Shown in pieces: positions 8,055-16,874 of a stretch of DNA of 64,000 nt. The position numbers were made by a program, and so were the translations under genes. Source of the stretch: Nocardia sp. NBC_00508 (GTDB lineage Bacteria; Actinomycetota; Actinomycetes; Mycobacteriales; Mycobacteriaceae); assembly GCF_036346875.1 (NCBI RefSeq), contig NZ_CP107852.1, forward strand, positions 7,068,001-7,132,000, given 5' to 3'. The notes under the pieces are model-generated. The model had not been told where the DNA came from, ran no database searches, and worked only from the letters and a program-made list of their open reading frames with translations. The first letter of the stretch is position 1, and every line of letters starts with the position of its first letter.

Positions 8055-10631
8055 ATGGCTCTCGAGCCGGGCACGTGGTCGGGCCTGAAGAACCAGGCCG
8101 AGGCCGGGTATCTGAAGTTCGACACGGCCGACGCGCTGGCCGCCGCTCGCGCCTGCGCCGATCTGGTCGACGACCTGCTCGGTATGGCTGTGGCCGTGAC
8201 GGACCTGCGCCTCGACAATCTCGCGCCGATCGGCACCCTCACCTCCGGCACTCAGCTGGCGATGGCGTTCACCGCCAAGGGAAACCGGCTGCGAACCATC
8301 CTCAAAGATCACGCCGACATCGTCACGGACATGGGCGAGACCTACATCGCGGCGGGCAAGGCGTACGCGAACGCCGAGGGTGAGTCCGAGAGCAACTTCC
8401 AGGCGCTCAACGACCTGAAGATGCCGACAGTGGCCGGCCCCTACACCCCCGGCGCACGGAAGCCGGGCGGGCCGGACGCCGAATTCGACAAGGCGAACGG
8501 CGGATTCGCCTGGAAGGGCAAGGACGGCAAGCAGCACGTCCAGAACGCGAACGCAGGGAGCTTCCCCGCCTCGCTGAAGGACTACCAGGGCGAGAAGGAT
8601 CCGGGCGTCACCGCCAACATCGAGAACAAGGACAGCCTCGCCTTCAGCGAATTGTACGAGCTGGGACGCGATCTCGACCCGGCTCCGGTGCTGGCCGCCG
8701 CGGGCACCTGGCACAGCATGGCCAACGACCTGCTCGGCAAGCTCAACACCCTCGTGAACGCCATCAACACCGGCACCGAGGCATGGGAGGGGCAGGGCGC
8801 GGCCGCGGCGGCCGCGGCGATCAAAAACTACTCCGACGGCGTGCAACCGCTGGCCACCTCGATGATCGCGATGAGCCAGAACCTGGACTACAGTGCGCAG
8901 TGGCTGCACCTGACCAAGCTCAGCATGCCCTCCAGCCCCGATCCCGGTGACTGCTGCCCGGGCCGGGTGACCCGTCGGTACCGCGACGAGTGGCAGAAGC
9001 ACTACGGCGAAGGCATGAAGAACACCGTCTCGGCGATGCCCGTGGTGAACGGTCCGATTGCCCAACCGGCGCCGCAGGGTGGTCAGGGCCAGAACCAGCC
9101 CGGGAACGACCAGCAGGGCAGCAACGGGCAGGGCAACGGCCAGTACGGGGACAACCAGTACGGTCACGGAAACCAGCAGCAGGATCCGAGGTACCAGCTG
9201 GGCTACGGGCAGGTCGAGCCGGCGAGCCAGTCCGGTTACGACACAGCGGGTTCCGGCACAAGCCCGGGCCCTCGCAGCGCCGGATCGCACGGCGCCGAAT
9301 CGGGCGGCACGGGATCGGGCGGAGCTGCCCCGCTGCCCAACAGCGCCAAGGGCGGTGGCGGCAGCGGCGAGCGTTCCGGGTCGCAGGGGCAGCTCCCACC
9401 CGGCTACAAAGCCGCCCACAGGGAAGCCGAGTCCGCCGCGGCCGGCGCCAGCGGTGCGGCGACCCCGGTCCGCTCGTCCGGCGGTGGTTCGCCGGACGGC
9501 GAGACGCAGTCGCGCCCGTCGAGTTCGGGGAATCCGTTCCCGCGCAGCAGCTTTCCCGGCGAGTCGTCGTCTGAACCGCCCTCGGGAGGCAGCGGCACCA
9601 GCGTGCCCAGCGTCCCGTCGTCGCTCGGGTCCGCTCCGCTGCCCAACGGCGCGAAGGGCAGATCGTCCGGCAGCGGTGGAACGGGCAGTGGGCCATCGGG
9701 GACGGGTGTGGGTAGATCCGGCGCGAGCGGGCTGGAGGACGCGCTCGCCAAAGCCACCGGTGCCGATCCGGCCCAGGTGCGTTCGATGCTCGGCGATCTG
9801 CCGAAGCTGCTGAACGAGGACACCCTGTCCAAGAAGAGCGGCCTCTCCCCGGAGCAGGTGCGCTCGGTACTGAAGAACATTCCGGAGGTGGCCGACGTCG
9901 GCGAACTGGCGAAGCTCACCGGTCTCGACCCGGCGCAGGTGCGGTCGGTGCTGAACAACCTGCCGAACGCGCTGGACGAGAAGGCGCTGGCGGCCGCGAC
10001 CGGCACGAGTGACCACTTGCCCTCGCGTGCCGGCTTGCCGGGCCAGTCGTCCTCCGGGGCCGGGCTGCCCGGTCAGACGGCGGGCGCCGACGGCGGCCCG
10101 GCGTCGTTCGCCCAGGCGGGCAAGGACTTCCTCGGCCAGATCAGCATGGCGCTCACCCAGGGACTGGAGTCGCTCGGTCAGCTCGGTGCCACCCTGCCCG
10201 GCGCGGACCAGTTGCACGAGATGCTGCGCCGGTTCGACCCGGCCGCGCTCGCCGCCGCCGTAGGCGATCCGTCAGTCGATCCGGCGTCCAGCGCGGGCGG
10301 CGATGGTGGTGGCAGAGCCGGTAGCGGTGGTGTGGGTAGCCCGGTTGGTCTGTCCGAACATCCTTACCAGCAGGCCCGTGCCGGGCAAATGTTTCCGCGC
10401 GCGTCGCTGCCCGGCGCCGAACACCCGCTGTACCCGGCCGCAGCCGCCGCGGGCCATGGCGCGAACGGGATGGGCGGTGCCCCGATGATGGGTCCGGCCG
10501 GTGCCGGCGCGGGCGGCGGTGCGCAGGGCAACACCGCGCAAAAGCCGGCCAAGTTCCTGCAGTCCAAGGCGCACCTGGACGACGCCATCGGCGCCGTGCC
10601 GGACCGGGTGAAGCCGGTGATCGACTCGTGA
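8055..10631 (+). CDS. Large ESX-associated repeat protein (858 aa, PPE-analogue candidate)
   Basis: Start at ATG 8055 (an in-frame GTG lies at 8046), preceded by AGAAGGG. Residues 1-290 are helical and carry a W-E-G motif (T-E-A-W-E-G-Q-G-A) near 243, as in WXG/PPE-type secreted proteins. Residues about 335-395 are Gln/Asn/Gly rich. Residues 400-550 are Ser/Gly/Pro low complexity. Residues about 559-650 hold three tandem copies of a 27-30 residue unit with core D-P-A-Q-V-R-S-M-L and L-P. The end is more conserved looking (K-F-L-Q-S-K-A-H-L-D-D-A-I). The stop overlaps the EspG start. EspG chaperones bind PPE proteins, so this protein is the best candidate client. No transmembrane or toxin domain is seen. 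Confidence 0.8.
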   Translation: MALEPGTWSGLKNQAEAGYLKFDTADALAAARACADLVDDLLGMAVAVTDLRLDNLAPIGTLTSGTQLAMAFTAKGNRLRTILKDHADIVTDMGETYIAAGKAYANAEGESESNFQALNDLKMPTVAGPYTPGARKPGGPDAEFDKANGGFAWKGKDGKQHVQNANAGSFPASLKDYQGEKDPGVTANIENKDSLAFSELYELGRDLDPAPVLAAAGTWHSMANDLLGKLNTLVNAINTGTEAWEGQGAAAAAAAIKNYSDGVQPLATSMIAMSQNLDYSAQWLHLTKLSMPSSPDPGDCCPGRVTRRYRDEWQKHYGEGMKNTVSAMPVVNGPIAQPAPQGGQGQNQPGNDQQGSNGQGNGQYGDNQYGHGNQQQDPRYQLGYGQVEPASQSGYDTAGSGTSPGPRSAGSHGAESGGTGSGGAAPLPNSAKGGGGSGERSGSQGQLPPGYKAAHREAESAAAGASGAATPVRSSGGGSPDGETQSRPSSSGNPFPRSSFPGESSSEPPSGGSGTSVPSVPSSLGSAPLPNGAKGRSSGSGGTGSGPSGTGVGRSGASGLEDALAKATGADPAQVRSMLGDLPKLLNEDTLSKKSGLSPEQVRSVLKNIPEVADVGELAKLTGLDPAQVRSVLNNLPNALDEKALAAATGTSDHLPSRAGLPGQSSSGAGLPGQTAGADGGPASFAQAGKDFLGQISMALTQGLESLGQLGATLPGADQLHEMLRRFDPAALAAAVGDPSVDPASSAGGDGGGRAGSGGVGSPVGLSEHPYQQARAGQMFPRASLPGAEHPLYPAAAAAGHGANGMGGAPMMGPAGAGAGGGAQGNTAQKPAKFLQSKAHLDDAIGAVPDRVKPVIDS
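9732..10010 (+). repeat. Three tandem ~28-residue coding repeats
   Basis: Within the 858-aa protein, three units align: A-T-G-A-D-P-A-Q-V-R-S-M-L-G-D-L-P, K-S-G-L-S-P-E-Q-V-R-S-V-L-K-N-I-P and L-T-G-L-D-P-A-Q-V-R-S-V-L-N-N-L-P. They are separated by acidic linkers, and a fourth partial unit (A-A-A-T-G-T) follows. The unit looks like a short helix-turn-helix scaffold. I do not recognise it as a named repeat. Confidence 0.8.
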
Positions 10632-11428
10632 GCCGAACCTGGACGTTCACCGACCTGGAGTTCAACCTGCTGTGCGAGGAAGTGCGGCAGGGCGAACTGC
10701 CCGCCCCGTTCGTCTTCACCAGCCGCACCCGGCTGGCGGACGACTACGAGCGGGAGAAGTTCGAGGTTCAGCAGCAGTTGCGGGCACGGTTCGACCACGA
10801 ACTGGACGCCATGGCGGGCGCCATCGCCCGACCTGACATCTTCATCGTGGCGCACGCCTGGGACGACCAGGATTTCGACAACCCGGAAGCGCGCACCCGG
10901 GTACATGCCGTCCGGCAACGCGCCCGTGGGTACATCATCACCCAGCGCCCCGGCGAAACCCTCATGCACGCGGGTGGTTTCGACGCTGTCGAATGCGACC
11001 CGCACGCCCTGGCCCATTCCGTGCTCGGGCTGCTGCCCAAATGCAATGCAGGCAGTCTGGACGATATCCAGCTCGCTCTACCGACCTCGGAACCCACGAT
11101 CGTCGACCAAGGCCCGTCGTCCGGCGTCTCGGACAACGACGACACAGACGACGACACGATCAGCAGCGACGCCTTCTTCGCGACCCCCGCGGTGAGCACC
11201 GGCATCGTCAAGGTCCTGCAGGGCCGTTCCAAGTACGGCCCGCGCGGCCGGATCGAAGCCGGCATGCTCTGGCGCGACCTCCCCGACGACGGCCGTTACG
11301 TCATGCCGCTGGACCACCCGGCCCCGGTCGCCACCGCCATGAGCAGTGACCGCCTCACCGAGTGGGTGCGCGAACAGATCGACCACATTCTGGCGCGCAT
11401 GGAATCGCATATGGAGACGGAGGACTGA
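10628..11428 (+). CDS. EspG-family ESX secretion chaperone
   Basis: 266 aa starting at GTG 10628, overlapping the previous stop. The N-terminus W-T-F-T-D-L-E-F-N-L-L-C-E followed by P-F-V-F-T-S-R-T and the D-Y-E-R-E-K segment match the EspG fold family. These cytosolic proteins bind the tip of PPE-type substrates and deliver them to their cognate ESX machine. A C-terminal G-R-S-K-Y-G-P-R-G-R segment is also family-like. It is the last gene of the cassette. The core ESX genes (eccB-E, mycP) are not in the window, so it must serve a secretion system encoded elsewhere. Confidence 0.88.
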   Translation: MSRTWTFTDLEFNLLCEEVRQGELPAPFVFTSRTRLADDYEREKFEVQQQLRARFDHELDAMAGAIARPDIFIVAHAWDDQDFDNPEARTRVHAVRQRARGYIITQRPGETLMHAGGFDAVECDPHALAHSVLGLLPKCNAGSLDDIQLALPTSEPTIVDQGPSSGVSDNDDTDDDTISSDAFFATPAVSTGIVKVLQGRSKYGPRGRIEAGMLWRDLPDDGRYVMPLDHPAPVATAMSSDRLTEWVREQIDHILARMESHMETED

Positions 11429-11590
11429 CGCCGCTTGATCGTGCCCCGCGCCGGCGCTGTGCGGGATCTCGTCTAACACCCCTCTCGCCCTCATCACCGT
11501 GTTCGGCATCGGAGTCACCACCGCCATCCGCTACATCCACGCCGCCACCTCGAACAATTCCCCGGAGACCCCATCTGGCCATCGCCTCTG

Positions 11591-11707
11591 CTACTGGGCC
11601 CCAGTGGTGCGCCCCCCTGCGGCGATCCGAACAGCGAGGAACACCAGCGGACCCAGGATCAAGCAGCCACCACCGATGAGCCGACCGGGGAACCCGATTG
11701 TGCACAC
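11591..11707 (-). pseudogene. Short membrane-protein remnant
   Basis: On the minus strand a GTG at 11707 opens 38 codons containing one strongly hydrophobic helix (G-R-L-I-G-G-G-C-L-I-L-G-P-L-V-F-L-A-V-R). This resembles the first helix of small actinobacterial membrane proteins. It stops at 11591 without further helices, so it is probably a relic. The rest of 11430-11816 shows nothing else. Confidence 0.3.
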
Positions 11708-11816
11708 CTCTTCTCGTGCTGGCCGAAGGATCGAATCCCTATGGGGTTTGCCGTCCGCCTGGCTGTCGCATACATCGAAGGGGCCAAGCCGGACACGAGC
11801 AAACCGGCCCTCTGCG

Positions 11817-12005
11817 GAGGGCTACCTCCGGCGCCTTTCTCAGGGGCTCACGAACACCGGGATAGCGGATGAACTGTCGCTGTCGGTCAGCGCCGTCGAA
11901 AAACATCTCAGCGCCATCTTCACCAAACTCGGGGTCACCAAGAACCCCATCCACAACCAGCGTGTCCGCGCCGTCCTGATCTACCTCGAGCGGAACGCCA
12001 CATGA
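11817..12005 (+). pseudogene. LuxR/NarL-type response regulator, C-terminal HTH remnant
   Basis: The last 62 codons of an open frame encode a LuxR-type DNA-binding domain: L-S-Q-G-L-T-N-T-G-I-A-D-E-L, then S-A-V-E-K-H-L-S-A-I-F-T-K-L-G-V, then a C-terminal helix R-V-R-A-V-L-I-Y-L. This is the usual end of actinobacterial NarL-family response regulators. The frame upstream of 11817 does not encode a receiver domain, so only the HTH survives. It could still be made as a small protein, but no start with a good ribosome-binding site is seen. Confidence 0.65.
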
Positions 12006-12707
12006 TCCATGCTCGCCGTACCGGACCCCGTTCGGTGACCAGTTCTCATCGAGGACACGCTCGCAACTCTGGCCAAAGGAAGACCTCCCAGGTAAGGGCG
12101 CGGCGCCGACCAGCGCGACGAACGATCGAACGAAGTGTGCCGACCATGGGCGTTGGTGACAAGGCGCCGCGCTGGCTTCCGGGCGGATGGCAATCAGCAG
12201 GCGTTTCGATCTGGGCGGGCCGCGACGGATCCACGGAAGCAGACGCGACAACTCCCCTTATCCGCGAGAGACCTTCGCGGGCACGGTGTCGGCATTGCTG
12301 CCGCTCCGCTTTCCCGGGCCGCCACGGAGAGCACGGAGTACGCCTCTCTACGCACCGGGCTCTCCACGATCGGATGCCCCCTCAGGCTGCTCAGCCGCAC
12401 GAATGGATTGTGGATGCGGTTGCCCCGGTTGCGGTATCGGTCGTCATCACCGATCCCAGGTCGCACAATGCGACAGGAACTCGCCCTCTGTTGGCGGCGT
12501 GGCGATATAGCGTGGCCGTGCCCAATTTCAGCGGTGGCCGTGTCGTGGCGATTTGTGGACGCGTTTGCTCCGTGATCCAGTCCGCGCACGGGCGTCAAAT
12601 GTGACGAAGTCCAACCGTGGAATGTGATGCACGTCATTGCCCGAGAAGGCGTGGTTGGGAATCGTCGTCAATTCGTTTTTGGAAAGAACCTGGTTGGAGA
12701 TGCCAGA
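12006..12707. other. Gene-poor interval
   Basis: About 700 bases with several overlapping short frames on both strands, none with a recognisable domain, credible ribosome-binding site or consistent codon use. It lies between a regulator remnant and a small intact gene and is probably decayed coding DNA. Confidence 0.5.
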
Positions 12708-12938
12708 ATGGCCGACCATAATTTTGCTTACGACCTCACGCTGGACGAGGCACGACGACGCAGCGCCGTCGTCGCGGCGCTCGGTGATGACTGGGATCCG
12801 GTGGCGGTCCTCGCCGAGGAAGATCTGGCGTACGACATGCTGTACTCGAATCTCGACGATGAGCAGCAGCGGATCTACGAGGAACTCGTCCGGGCCGGGA
12901 TCCTGCCGGATCAGGCGACGCGCCATATCGCCGACTGA
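12708..12938 (+). CDS. DUF6400 family protein
   Basis: 76 aa starting at ATG 12708, with GGAGA 6-10 bases upstream; the frame extends 28 codons further back but that part is unlike the family. The protein is acidic and helical: D-L-T-L-D-E-A-R-R-R-S, then A-L-G-D-D-W-D-P-V-A-V-L-A-E-E, then D-D-E-Q-Q-R-I-Y-E-E-L. This matches the DUF6400 family of small actinobacterial proteins, whose function is unknown. It stands alone; neighbours on both sides are non-coding. Confidence 0.8.
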   Translation: MADHNFAYDLTLDEARRRSAVVAALGDDWDPVAVLAEEDLAYDMLYSNLDDEQQRIYEELVRAGILPDQATRHIAD

Positions 12939-13466
12939 TCTCACCGCCGAGCGCGAACCATGACTGGTGGTGTCGCCTCCGGCGAGTCGTGACCTGGCTG
13001 CTCCGGCTCTCGGCTGAGTTTCGTGGGCAGTGGATGCGCAGTAATGCCGCTGGGCGCGCGTTCACCACACCACGCTGATCGGGCTGCGTTGTGGTGAATG
13101 AGTCCGAACTCGTTGCTGCGAGCTGGATTTCAAGCACCAGCACAGACGGGGTACTCCCCCTCAACGTTACGAGGCGCTGCGAACCCGCCCGTTTCCGTCC
13201 CACTCGACATCGATCGATGCCACCAAGCCAGACCACGCTACCCGTCCAATATTCGACGAACGAATGGATCGGTCGCATCCAGTGGGCCCGCGACAGTGCG
13301 GCAGGTGCGTCACCTGCCGCCGAGCTCCCTCGGCGCTCCGAGATGAGGTCGGCGGGCGACCGAGCCGCGAGGTCTGACTTGCCATAACGACGACAGGTGC
13401 GATGGCGGTGAGAGCGGTGCGACGAGCATCGGTGTGAGCAGTCCCCTGTCCGAGCCGCCCGGCGGG
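12939..13466. other. Intergenic stretch without recognised content
   Basis: About 530 bases between the DUF6400 gene and the end of the alpha/beta hydrolase gene. Short frames exist on both strands but none resembles a protein family, and no strong hairpin or promoter-like pair was found. Confidence 0.45.
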
Positions 13467-14297
13467 CTAATCGCCCCTGTGCCGGTTCAGGAAATCGGTG
13501 ACCGTAGCGACATAGTCGGAGGGACGGCTTACCAATAGAGAATGACCACCATCGGAGAAGGGTCGAAACTCGCTGTGGGGGTGCAGCTCACGCAGCCGTT
13601 GGAGGTGAAGTCCGGTGATGAGGGAGTCGTCGTCGGCGCGGACGATAAGAGATGGGCCCTGCCACGCCGGTTGCTGCTGCAGCTCGGGCAAGCGGCGCGC
13701 CAAGTCCAGCAGGCAGCGGAGGGAATTCGCGGCGCCTCGCTGTCCGGATCGCTGATAGGCAACATCCACACACTCAACCCAGAACTCGGCCTCACCGGAG
13801 TCTTTCCACGCGCTGCGCAACGCCTCTCGCGCTGCGGCGCGTGTCTGCTCCCAGGGCGTCGAATCCGTTGCCGCCACCCGAGCCGCCAATCGGGACTCAT
13901 CCTCTGGCCCATACAAACCGGTGCCGGTGAATACGATCGAACGCACCCGATCCGGTGCCCGCTGCGACAACACCTCCGCCAGCATCCCGCCCGCCGACTG
14001 ACCCACCACCTGCGCCGACCCGATGCCCTCCCCATCCAAAATCGCAACAACACCGTCGGCGAGCTCATCGAAAGTTGTTGCCGTCGACGGGTAGTCGACG
14101 GCAACAACCCGATAGGCCAGATGTAGAGCCGGGGCGAGGTCCAGCCACCCGATCGCTATCCCCGCTCCGCCTGGCAACAGGACGACAGCATCACCGCCGC
14201 CGCCGACATGAAACGACCAATCATGCGGGCCTATCCGACGGTTTCTTCGCTCTAGGTCACGTTCGAACGCCGCCGCTCGGCTCTGAATCGACTCCAC
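13467..14297 (-). CDS. Alpha/beta-fold hydrolase
   Basis: 276 aa. The nucleophile elbow is G-Q-S-A-G-G with Ser at about residue 101. The oxyanion region is L-L-P-G-G-A-G near 40, and the late catalytic histidine is in S-D-G-G-H-S-L-L near 250. An acidic residue in R-A-D-D-D-S precedes it. It is cytoplasmic, with no signal peptide. The length is normal for the family. The substrate cannot be predicted. It is an isolated gene between decayed regions, and the AT-rich sequence just upstream (14290-14335) probably carries its promoter. Confidence 0.85.
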   Translation of the reverse strand: MESIQSRAAAFERDLERRNRRIGPHDWSFHVGGGGDAVVLLPGGAGIAIGWLDLAPALHLAYRVVAVDYPSTATTFDELADGVVAILDGEGIGSAQVVGQSAGGMLAEVLSQRAPDRVRSIVFTGTGLYGPEDESRLAARVAATDSTPWEQTRAAAREALRSAWKDSGEAEFWVECVDVAYQRSGQRGAANSLRCLLDLARRLPELQQQPAWQGPSLIVRADDDSLITGLHLQRLRELHPHSEFRPFSDGGHSLLVSRPSDYVATVTDFLNRHRGD

Positions 14298-14466
14298 ATC
14301 GCAAAGTTAACATATGCTTACCTGAGAATGTGATGGCTGAACTTCGGGCTTATCGCTCGCCCTAATGCCGGTCGGCGCCAGCGATCGCTCGACGCGCCGC
14401 ACCGTCGTCGAGTCGCGAGAGTCGGTCACTCCCCTTCCCTGGTTGACGCGAGGTTCGAATGACAGC

Positions 14467-14646
14467 GCCAAAGGCTCGACCACCGGGGAGATCTCGACGC
14501 ATTTCGCCGAGATCTACGGGGCCTCGGAATCGAAGGAAACGGTCTCGCGCATTACCGACTAGGTGATCGCGGAGATGCAGGAGTGGGCCAGCCGGCCTCT
14601 CGACGAGGTCTATGTGGCGACCTTCATCGATGCGATCGTGGTGGTC
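14467..14646 (+). pseudogene. IS256 (mutator) family transposase remnant
   Basis: The frame reads S-T-T-G-E-I-S-T-H-F-A-E-I-Y-G-A-S, then S-K-E-T-V-S-R-I-T-D, a TAG stop at 14560-14562, and then continues in the same frame with V-I-A-E-M-Q-E-W-A-S-R-P-L-D-E-V-Y and F-I-D-A-I-V-V. This is the conserved segment of IS256-type transposases around the first catalytic Asp. Only about 60 residues remain and the in-frame stop shows decay. No terminal inverted repeats were seen. Confidence 0.8.
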
Positions 14647-14694
14647 GGGTCGCGGTCACGGTCGGCGTCGTGAGCTCGGCCGTGCAGCGGGGCA

Positions 14695-14870
14695 GGGTGT
14701 TGAGCATCAAGGGAGTTCGGGCCGCCGGGTCGATAGCCGGGTGGGCGCAGACGAACATGAGATCGAGCCGCCGCCCGTCGGGCGAATCCAAATCGATCCG
14801 GTCCAGCAGGCCGACCTCGTGGCGCGCCGGGTCGAGGGCGACGGTGCGGCGGGCGTCCTCTCCGCAGCAT
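14695..14870 (-). pseudogene. ECF-type RNA polymerase sigma factor fragment (SigJ/DUF6596 type)
   Basis: The minus strand encodes R-L-D-L-M-F-V-C-A-H-P-A-I-D-P-A-A-R-T-P-L-M-L-N. This is the hallmark between region 2 and region 4 of the long ECF41/DUF6596-type sigma factors (usually L-x-x-M-F-T-C-C-H-P-A-L). The frame degenerates on both sides, and the IS256 remnant lies immediately beside it in antisense. An insertion followed by decay is the likely history. Confidence 0.6.
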
Positions 14871-14954
14871 CCTTTACCGGACAATGCAATTCGTGAGCCA
14901 GTAAGGTTTCGAGGCTGCTGGGGAGCTTCGGGATCGGGCGGCTTCGCCATCTCT

Positions 14955-15310
14955 TCATGTGGCCTGCTCTTCCTCGTCGGACCTCGGGCTCAGCCCGCTG
15001 GTGAACAGCGCGGTGAAGGCGGGGTTGTCGTGCAGACCTCGCAGGTCCTCGTCCTCGAGAATCGAGGCGAAGTCGGCATAGCCGTGCTGCTTCGCGGCGC
15101 GTACGAATTCCAGCGCGCGCGCCCGTGGTCGCCAGCGCGGGCCGCGACGCACGCGGCATTGTGGAAGATAGGCCTGGCCCGGCGTGAACCACCAGGTCGA
15201 CGTGTGGTGCCAGCCGCCGGTCTTGAGCGGCAGCAGGTACCGGTCGACCTCGTGGCAGTTGACCTACGACGAACTTCCCGGCGGTTTCGCCGACCACCGC
15301 GCCACATCAG
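14955..15310 (-). pseudogene. Frameshifted TPR-like C-terminal fragment
   Basis: Two minus-strand frames join into one sensible sequence: H-N-A-A-C-V-A-A-R-A-G-D-H-G-R-A in one frame (about 15120-15185), then R-A-L-E-F-V-R-A-A-K-Q-H-G-Y-A-D-F and D-P-like D-E-D-L-R-G-L-H-D-N-P-A-F in the other (14955-15150). This is the pattern of the last tetratricopeptide-like repeats of actinobacterial TPR proteins. A frameshift near 15130 breaks it and no N-terminal part is present. Confidence 0.5.
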
Positions 15311-15364
15311 CCTGGCTGACCCGCCTCATAGACCCCCAACGCTTCCTCGCCCCACCGCCCGCGA

Positions 15365-15665
15365 GCAGGGCGAGGAACTTCTCGATCAGCTCAGCCGCCG
15401 ACACGGCGGCGACTGGGCCGACCAGTGGCGCGCCGATCCCGACGACTTCACGGGATTGCTCGGTCTGCTCACCAACGCCGCACATCCCGCGGCCGGCCAG
15501 GAAAGTGTCACCGCCCTGGAGTTCGTCACCACTTTCCCCGACGATGCGCCGCCCCAGGCGTACAACCGGCTGATCTACGCCTACCTTCTGCGCGACCATC
15601 TCGACCGTGCCGAGACTCTGCTGCCGGCCGCTCTCGAACAGGCCCCACGCGCCCCGTACTCGGAA
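15365..15665 (+). pseudogene. Unidentified coding fragment
   Basis: One plus-strand frame has protein-like composition here: G-E-E-L-L-D-Q-L-S-R-R-H-G-G-D-W-A-D-Q-W, then A-L-E-F-V-T-T-F-P-D-D-A-P-P-Q-A, then N-R-L-I-Y-A-Y-L-L-R-D-H-L-D-R-A. It looks helical and repeat-like but I do not recognise it. Codons before and after are not protein-like, so it is probably a gene fragment. The antisense frame at 15690-15790 has another short protein-like piece (R-T-D-W-T-P-A-H-R-A-A-K-E-A-R). Nothing else is recognised up to 16079. Confidence 0.35.
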
Positions 15666-16079
15666 CCGCCGTGCGAGGCAGAGCGGGCGCGGCGCGGCCC
15701 AGCCCGTCGAGGAGCCGCGCCTCCTTGGCGGCGCGGTGTGCCGGGGTCCAGTCGGTGCGCGCGGCCTCTTCACGCTGCAACAGATGCTCGTGCGACGTGT
15801 CAACGGCATCGTAGAGGCGGTCTCCGACACCAGCACAGCCGCGAACACTCCCACCGCAAAGTTCAGTGGCAAGTTACGTCACCTTGTGCGGGACGAGACC
15901 GACCCGACCGAGGCCCCCGCGGGCTCTATCGGGGAACCTGCGCTTAGCCCGGAGCAGGTTGGCAAATCGGTGTTCGAGATCGCCACTTTTGACCACCCGG
16001 TGCACCACGCGAACACGCTCACCTCCGGGGGTATATCGCCCCTGCCTGAACGAGCGAAACCGAAAGGAAGGACATCGCA

Positions 16080-16838
16080 ATGAGCACACCGTCCATCGTC
16101 TCGCCGCAGGAGTGGGAAGCAGCCCGGCAGCAGCTGCTCGTGAAGGAGAAGGAGTTGACCCGCGCACGTGACGCGCTGGCCGCCCTACGACGGCGGATGC
16201 CATGGCAGGTCGTGGACAAGCAGTACACGTTCGAGGGACCCGACGGCAGGGCGAGCCTGCTCGACCTGTTCCAGGGCCGGCGTCAGCTGATCATCTACCG
16301 CGCCTTCTACGAGCCCGGCGTGGACGGCTGGCCCGACCATGCGTGCCGAGGCTGCTCCATGATGGCTGATCATGTCCCCAACCTCGCCCACCTGAATGCC
16401 CGCGACACCAGACTCGTCTACGCCTCCCGCGCGCCCCAGGCGGACATCGAGCGGGTGAAGGCGCGGATGGGCTGGGAGATGCCGTGGTACACGATTACCG
16501 ACGACTTCGACGACGACTTCGGCGTGGACGAATGGCACGGCACGAACGCATTCATTCGCGACGACAACCGCGTGTTCCGCACCTACTTCATCAACAGCCG
16601 CGGCGACGAGGCACTGGGTACGACGTGGAGCTACCTCGACATGACCGCGCTGGGACGCCAGGAGCAGTGGGAGGACTCACCGGAGGGCTACCCGCAGACC
16701 CCGGCTTACGAATGGTGGGACTGGCACGACACCTACGGCGAGCACACGCCGTCGCGGTGGTTCGGCGAACCCGACCCGGACGACCCCAACGACCAGCGCC
16801 CGCCGCGCGTCGACTCGAAGGGCCCCGCCTCCAGATGA
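16080..16838 (+). CDS. DUF899 family protein (thioredoxin-like fold)
   Basis: 252 aa; the start at 16080 follows GAAAGGAAGG. The N-terminal helix (E-W-E-A-A-R-Q-Q-L-L-V-K-E-K-E-L-T-R-A-R-D split over residues 9-30) and the segments V-D-K-Q-Y-T-F-E-G-P-D-G and F-Y-E-P-G-V-D-G-W-P are diagnostic of DUF899. The family has a peroxiredoxin-like fold; its activity is not established. A cysteine pair in C-R-G-C-S-M (near residue 94) sits where a thioredoxin active site would be. The late segment Y-E-W-W-D-W-H-D is also typical. It is followed by a 13-bp stem hairpin at 16875-16917 and is probably monocistronic. Confidence 0.9.
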   Translation: MSTPSIVSPQEWEAARQQLLVKEKELTRARDALAALRRRMPWQVVDKQYTFEGPDGRASLLDLFQGRRQLIIYRAFYEPGVDGWPDHACRGCSMMADHVPNLAHLNARDTRLVYASRAPQADIERVKARMGWEMPWYTITDDFDDDFGVDEWHGTNAFIRDDNRVFRTYFINSRGDEALGTTWSYLDMTALGRQEQWEDSPEGYPQTPAYEWWDWHDTYGEHTPSRWFGEPDPDDPNDQRPPRVDSKGPASR

Positions 16839-16874
16839 TCGACAACACCGTGGTCCGGTTCTTTCCGGAGCCTT

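Noticed and set aside
7659..10217. 852-codon minus-strand frame antisense to the 858-aa gene
   Set aside because: Arg/Gly/Val-rich shadow of GC-rich coding DNA; the opposite strand has ESX domains, starts and stop-start overlaps.
12006..12604. Faint DUF202-like stretch (S-L-R-T-G-L-S-T-I-G) on the plus strand
   Set aside because: Only about ten residues fit, with no membrane helices around it.
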